DNA of 15,567 nucleotides. Origin: an uncultured Eubacteriales bacterium (GTDB lineage: Bacteria; Bacillota; Clostridia; Oscillospirales; Oscillospiraceae). The stretch lies in the NCBI GenBank assembly GCA_900545925.1, contig URAZ01000061.1, forward strand, positions 1 through 15,567, given 5' to 3'. The notes under the pieces were generated by a model. That model saw only the letters and a program-made list of their open reading frames with translations, had not been told where the DNA came from and did no database searches. The position numbers and the translations under genes were made by a program. Below, piece by piece: positions 13,607-15,567 of the stretch (the first letter of the stretch is position 1; every line of letters begins with the position of its first letter).

Positions 13607-14761
13607 TCAGATCGCGTTACGGATGGTGTTTCCAATCGCGTCTGCCGCACTTTGCTTCATACCCGGCGTCGAGTGGACGTAGGTGCTGAGCGTGAATCCT
13701 GCGCTGAAGTGACCCAGCGTTTCAGACAATGTTCGCACGTCCACACCGCTTTTCAACGATAAGGTTGCAAATGTGTGTCGCATGTCATGAAATCTCACAT
13801 GTTCCGCGCCGATTTCTTTGACGATCCTGTCATGGAGCCTGCGGAATCCATCCGGATCCCACGTTTCACCTGTGCGTGGAGATGGGAACAAATACGGATT
13901 TGCAGGATGTCTTGCGTGTTCTTCCACGAGAAGTTTTACCGTATCTGCTGGGAGCAACACTGTTCGGATGGAATTTGGCGTTTTTGGCGTGCTGATGACC
14001 AGTTTCCCATCCTGCCGCGCGACGCTTTTGTTGATGGACAACGTGCGGTTCTGAACGTCCAAGTCCTCCCACCGTAAGGCCAGCAATTCTCCACGGCGCA
14101 GGCCCGTGGTCAGCTCCAGATACATCGGCGCGAGAATCCCATGTTCTTTCGCTGCGCTCAGGTACGGACCGATCAATGCTTCTGGCAGGATGTTCATTTC
14201 TTTGCGCGTGTTTTTCGGGATTTTACACTTTTTTGCCGGATTCGCCAGAATCAGTTTTTCTTCCACTGCATGTTCCAACGCCTTATTCAGCACCACATGA
14301 ACGCACTGTACCATGCGGGGGCTCAGCCCGTGTTCTTTCAGCTCCGGCTGGTTTTTCTTTTGCACACGGCCGCTTTTGAGCAGCTCATTGTAAAATTGCT
14401 GGATTTGCAGCATCGTCAGCTTTTCCAGCTTCACACCGCCGAGCTTCGGAATGATGTGATGGTCGATAGCATTGTGATAAAATTCCTTGGTCGAATATCG
14501 CACCTGCGGCTCGACGTAAACGGAGTACCACAGCTTCAGCCACTGTTCGAGCGTATAGTTCCCCGCTTTCGCTGGGTCAAGTTTTTTGCTGTCCTCAATG
14601 GCCGCACGCAATTTATCTTTGACTTCTGCCTGCGTCTTGCCGAGTACGTTTTTTGTGATCACTTTCCCGTTTGCATCGTATCCAGCAGTGTACCGGCCTT
14701 CCCAGCGTCCGTCTTTCCTCTTTCGAATGTTGCCTTCGCCGTTGGCTCGTCGTTTCGGCAT
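13607..14761 (-). CDS. Tyrosine recombinase/integrase, Tn916-Int type
   Basis: The 384-residue protein has an N-terminal arm-type DNA-binding domain (~1-60; GEGNIRKRKDGRWEGRY, with KVITKNVLGKTQAEVKDKL). A SAM-like core-binding domain lies at ~70-175 (TLEQWLKLWYSVYVEPQVRYSTKEF). The catalytic domain runs ~190-375. Active-site residues are all visible: R222 in TTGLRRGEL, K260 in STPKTPNSIR, H325 and R328 in HDMRHTFA, H351 in LGHFSAG, and nucleophile Y361 in LSTYVHS. Length and motifs indicate an intact enzyme that cuts and rejoins DNA at the attachment sites. The start at 14761 follows an ideal AAAGGAGGTAAACACG. It lies 76 bp downstream of the excisionase-like gene and 235 bp from the tRNA-Ala 3' end, the presumed integration site. 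Confidence 0.97.
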   Translation of the reverse strand: MPKRRANGEGNIRKRKDGRWEGRYTAGYDANGKVITKNVLGKTQAEVKDKLRAAIEDSKKLDPAKAGNYTLEQWLKLWYSVYVEPQVRYSTKEFYHNAIDHHIIPKLGGVKLEKLTMLQIQQFYNELLKSGRVQKKNQPELKEHGLSPRMVQCVHVVLNKALEHAVEEKLILANPAKKCKIPKNTRKEMNILPEALIGPYLSAAKEHGILAPMYLELTTGLRRGELLALRWEDLDVQNRTLSINKSVARQDGKLVISTPKTPNSIRTVLLPADTVKLLVEEHARHPANPYLFPSPRTGETWDPDGFRRLHDRIVKEIGAEHVRFHDMRHTFATLSLKSGVDVRTLSETLGHFSAGFTLSTYVHSTPGMKQSAADAIGNTIRNAI

Positions 14762-14837
14762 CGTGTTTACCTCCTTTGTTTTCGGTTAGCACACACGATT
14801 ACCACAAGCACAGCCGAATTGCAAGTCCAATCTTCCT

Positions 14838-15053
14838 TCACGCGCATTTTTGTTCCTCACACTGCCGATTCAGCCAATCGAGGAATTTCTCGCGTGAAAC
14901 GACAATCCGTTTGCCAATCTGAAATGCGGGGAAACGGCTGTCATGAGCCAGCTTATAAGCTCCGGCTCTGGAAATACCAAGGACGGCGGCAACGTCTGTC
15001 ATGTTCATCATCAGGGGCAATTCTTCCAGCGAGTGATACTGCTTCTGCTTCAT
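14838..15053 (-). CDS. Excisionase-like helix-turn-helix DNA-binding protein
   Basis: The 71-residue protein has a single winged helix-turn-helix of the MerR-like HTH_17/excisionase type at ~17-62: MTDVAAVLGISRAGAYKLAHD, then FPAFQIGKRIVVSREKFLDWL. Such proteins next to a tyrosine integrase direct excision, or act as element regulators. The start at 15053 follows AAAGGAAACCAA. Its ATG overlaps the stop of a possible 27-codon upstream reading frame (ATGA). It is upstream of the integrase gene on the same strand, 76 bp away, so the two are probably co-transcribed. Confidence 0.9.
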   Translation of the reverse strand: MKQKQYHSLEELPLMMNMTDVAAVLGISRAGAYKLAHDSRFPAFQIGKRIVVSREKFLDWLNRQCEEQKCA

Positions 15054-15133
15054 TTGGTTTCCTTTCTCCCATGCTGGGAATCGAAATTGGTTTGTGAATG
15101 GCCGAGAAGAATTACCCAGTCGAAGTTTTTCAT
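15050..15133 (-). CDS. Possible 27-residue leader peptide coupled to the excisionase gene
   Basis: A short minus-strand frame reads MKNFDWVILLGHSQTNFD and ends KETK, with its TGA overlapping the excisionase ATG as ATGA. Such an overlap could couple translation. The evidence for expression is weak: AGG sits directly against the ATG, and the only spaced purine run is GAAGAAAA. No family is recognised. It may be chance. Confidence 0.25.
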   Translation of the reverse strand: MKNFDWVILLGHSQTNFDSQHGRKETK

Positions 15134-15344
15134 CCTAATTTTCTTCACGCCGCCACGGTGGGTGGACGCGGCGTTTGCGTGGCGCAGACCTGCGCGGATG
15201 CGCGGGCAGCATGCAAAACCACACACGTCGGCACGACGCGCCCCACACCGCAGAGCAAACGGCTGCGCCGATGAACGATTCGTAGTTCAACCGTCAACTT
15301 TCCGCCCGGAGGCGGCATTGGGGTCAGGGTTCTCCCTGCAAGCC

Positions 15345-15364
15345 GCATTTTGGTACCAAAATGC
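15345..15364. repeat. Perfect 20-bp palindrome
   Basis: Half-site GCATTTTGGT is followed directly by its exact complement ACCAAAATGC. It is a candidate dimeric-protein binding site. Confidence 0.85.
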
Positions 15365-15373
15365 TATGCTTGC

Positions 15374-15398
15374 GCTTTTCTTGTACCGCAAGAAAAGC
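15374..15398. repeat. Hairpin with perfect 10-bp stem
   Basis: GCTTTTCTTG (15374-15383) and CAAGAAAAGC (15389-15398) surround a TACCG loop. There is no U-run after it on plus. It lies 9 bp from the 20-bp palindrome and is a candidate transfer- or replication-origin structure. Confidence 0.85.
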
Positions 15399-15474
15399 CT
15401 AAAACGCAGCCTGCGTCTCATGCCACCGCTTCGTACATCGCAGAAAATCTGGGTTCTCTGCACTTTGGATTCCG

Positions 15475-15551
15475 TAGTCGCTACATTAGTCGCTATGAAA
15501 ATTTGAAATTCAGATTTTTGCCTTTTGTAGTCGTTACAATAGTCGCTATGG
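15475..15551. repeat. Two tandem pairs of a 12-bp TAGTCGCTA repeat
   Basis: Copies: TAGTCGCTACAT (15475-15486), TAGTCGCTATGA (15487-15498), TAGTCGTTACAA (15528-15539) and TAGTCGCTATGG (15540-15551). They form two directly repeated pairs 53 bp apart. Several copies also contain a small dyad (GTAG-TCG-CTAC, ATAG-TCG-CTAT). More copies may follow beyond the window. Confidence 0.85.
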
Positions 15552-15567
15552 ATTTCTTTTTCGCCGT

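Larger units (their letters stand above)
13372..15567. mobile_element. End of an integrative element inserted beside tRNA-Ala (right end outside window)
   Basis: A tyrosine recombinase gene and an excisionase-like gene lie on the minus strand immediately after a tRNA 3' end. This is the usual arrangement of integrated elements that use a tRNA as attachment site. Codon use and base composition appear less GC-rich than in the chromosomal genes to the left (by eye, not computed). No second copy of the tRNA end is visible, so the far boundary and the cargo lie beyond 15567. The exact left boundary could lie inside the tRNA 3' end rather than at 13372. Confidence 0.72.
15134..15567. other. Non-coding control-like region of the mobile element
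   Basis: No convincing gene is seen in this 434-bp stretch. The open frames on both strands lack ribosome binding sites and resemble no known protein. It contains an interrupted inverted repeat (ACGCCGC at 15147-15153, GCGGCGT at 15168-15174), a GC-rich block to about 15340, a perfect 20-bp palindrome (15345-15364), a hairpin (15374-15398), a smaller dyad ACGCAG/CTGCGT (15404-15416), and two paired repeats (15475-15551). A plasmid-like origin, transfer origin or promoter/operator region are all possible. Confidence 0.6.

Noticed and set aside
15145..15348. Minus-strand frame of 67 codons in the mobile element
   Set aside because: The start lies in the 20-bp palindrome without a ribosome binding site, and the product is low-complexity and Arg/Pro-rich like a GC-rich non-coding frame.
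14943..15506. Plus-strand frame of 187 codons across the excisionase gene and control region
   Set aside because: It is antisense to the well-supported excisionase gene, lacks a ribosome binding site, and its product resembles no protein family.

Overview
The window looks like chromosome from a fairly GC-rich Bacillota (Clostridia), most likely an Oscillospiraceae/Ruminococcaceae-type gut bacterium. The signs are strong AGGAGG ribosome binding sites, sigma-A promoters with 17-bp spacers (several with an extended TGn -10), an rplS gene behind a structured leader, and CFI-box, YitT and TRIC proteins. The genus is inference. The last ~2.2 kb is the end of an integrated mobile element beside a tRNA-Ala gene.

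Layout. (1) 1-3038: the last codons of an unidentified plus-strand gene; a cysteine-rich ferritin-like protein (minus); typA (plus) with its own promoter and terminator; a 103-residue protein of unknown function (minus). (2) 3070-3264: a nested inverted-repeat element. (3) 6684-3268, minus strand: a tight four-gene cluster of MFS transporter, TRIC-type channel, YitT-family membrane protein and YrrT-like methyltransferase, with 19-25 nt between genes. Its promoter is back to back with the rplS promoter. (4) 6773-7296: rplS as a single-gene unit with promoter, structured 5' leader and terminator. (5) 9116-7305, minus strand: a zinc-ribbon/CFI-box protein, then a NitT/TauT/SsuB-like ABC ATPase that has no permease or binding protein nearby. 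(6) 12069-9153, minus strand: dCMP-deaminase family protein, DusB-like tRNA-dihydrouridine synthase, ECF sigma factor and membrane zinc-finger anti-sigma factor. The genes are 2 nt apart, overlapping by GTGA, and 18 nt apart, and the unit ends at a strong terminator. (7) 12079-13207, plus strand: a secreted protein with a copper-amine-oxidase-N-like beta domain and a C-terminal region that resembles a NodB polysaccharide deacetylase without its catalytic residues. (8) 13255-13407: tRNA-Ala(GGC) with promoter, encoded CCA and terminator. (9) 13408-15567: element end with a Tn916-type tyrosine recombinase, an excisionase-like helix-turn-helix protein, a possible coupled leader peptide, and a non-coding stretch holding a perfect 20-bp palindrome, a 10-bp-stem hairpin and two paired copies of a TAGTCGCTA repeat.

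How it fits together: most of the window is ordinary chromosome (translation, tRNA modification, transport, envelope stress). I do not see a clear new defence or biosynthetic system. The parts most worth following are the pseudo-deacetylase with its mirror-image divergent promoter, the repeat/palindrome control region of the mobile element, the CFI-box protein with an orphan ATPase, and the sigma/anti-sigma pair coupled to a tRNA-modification gene.
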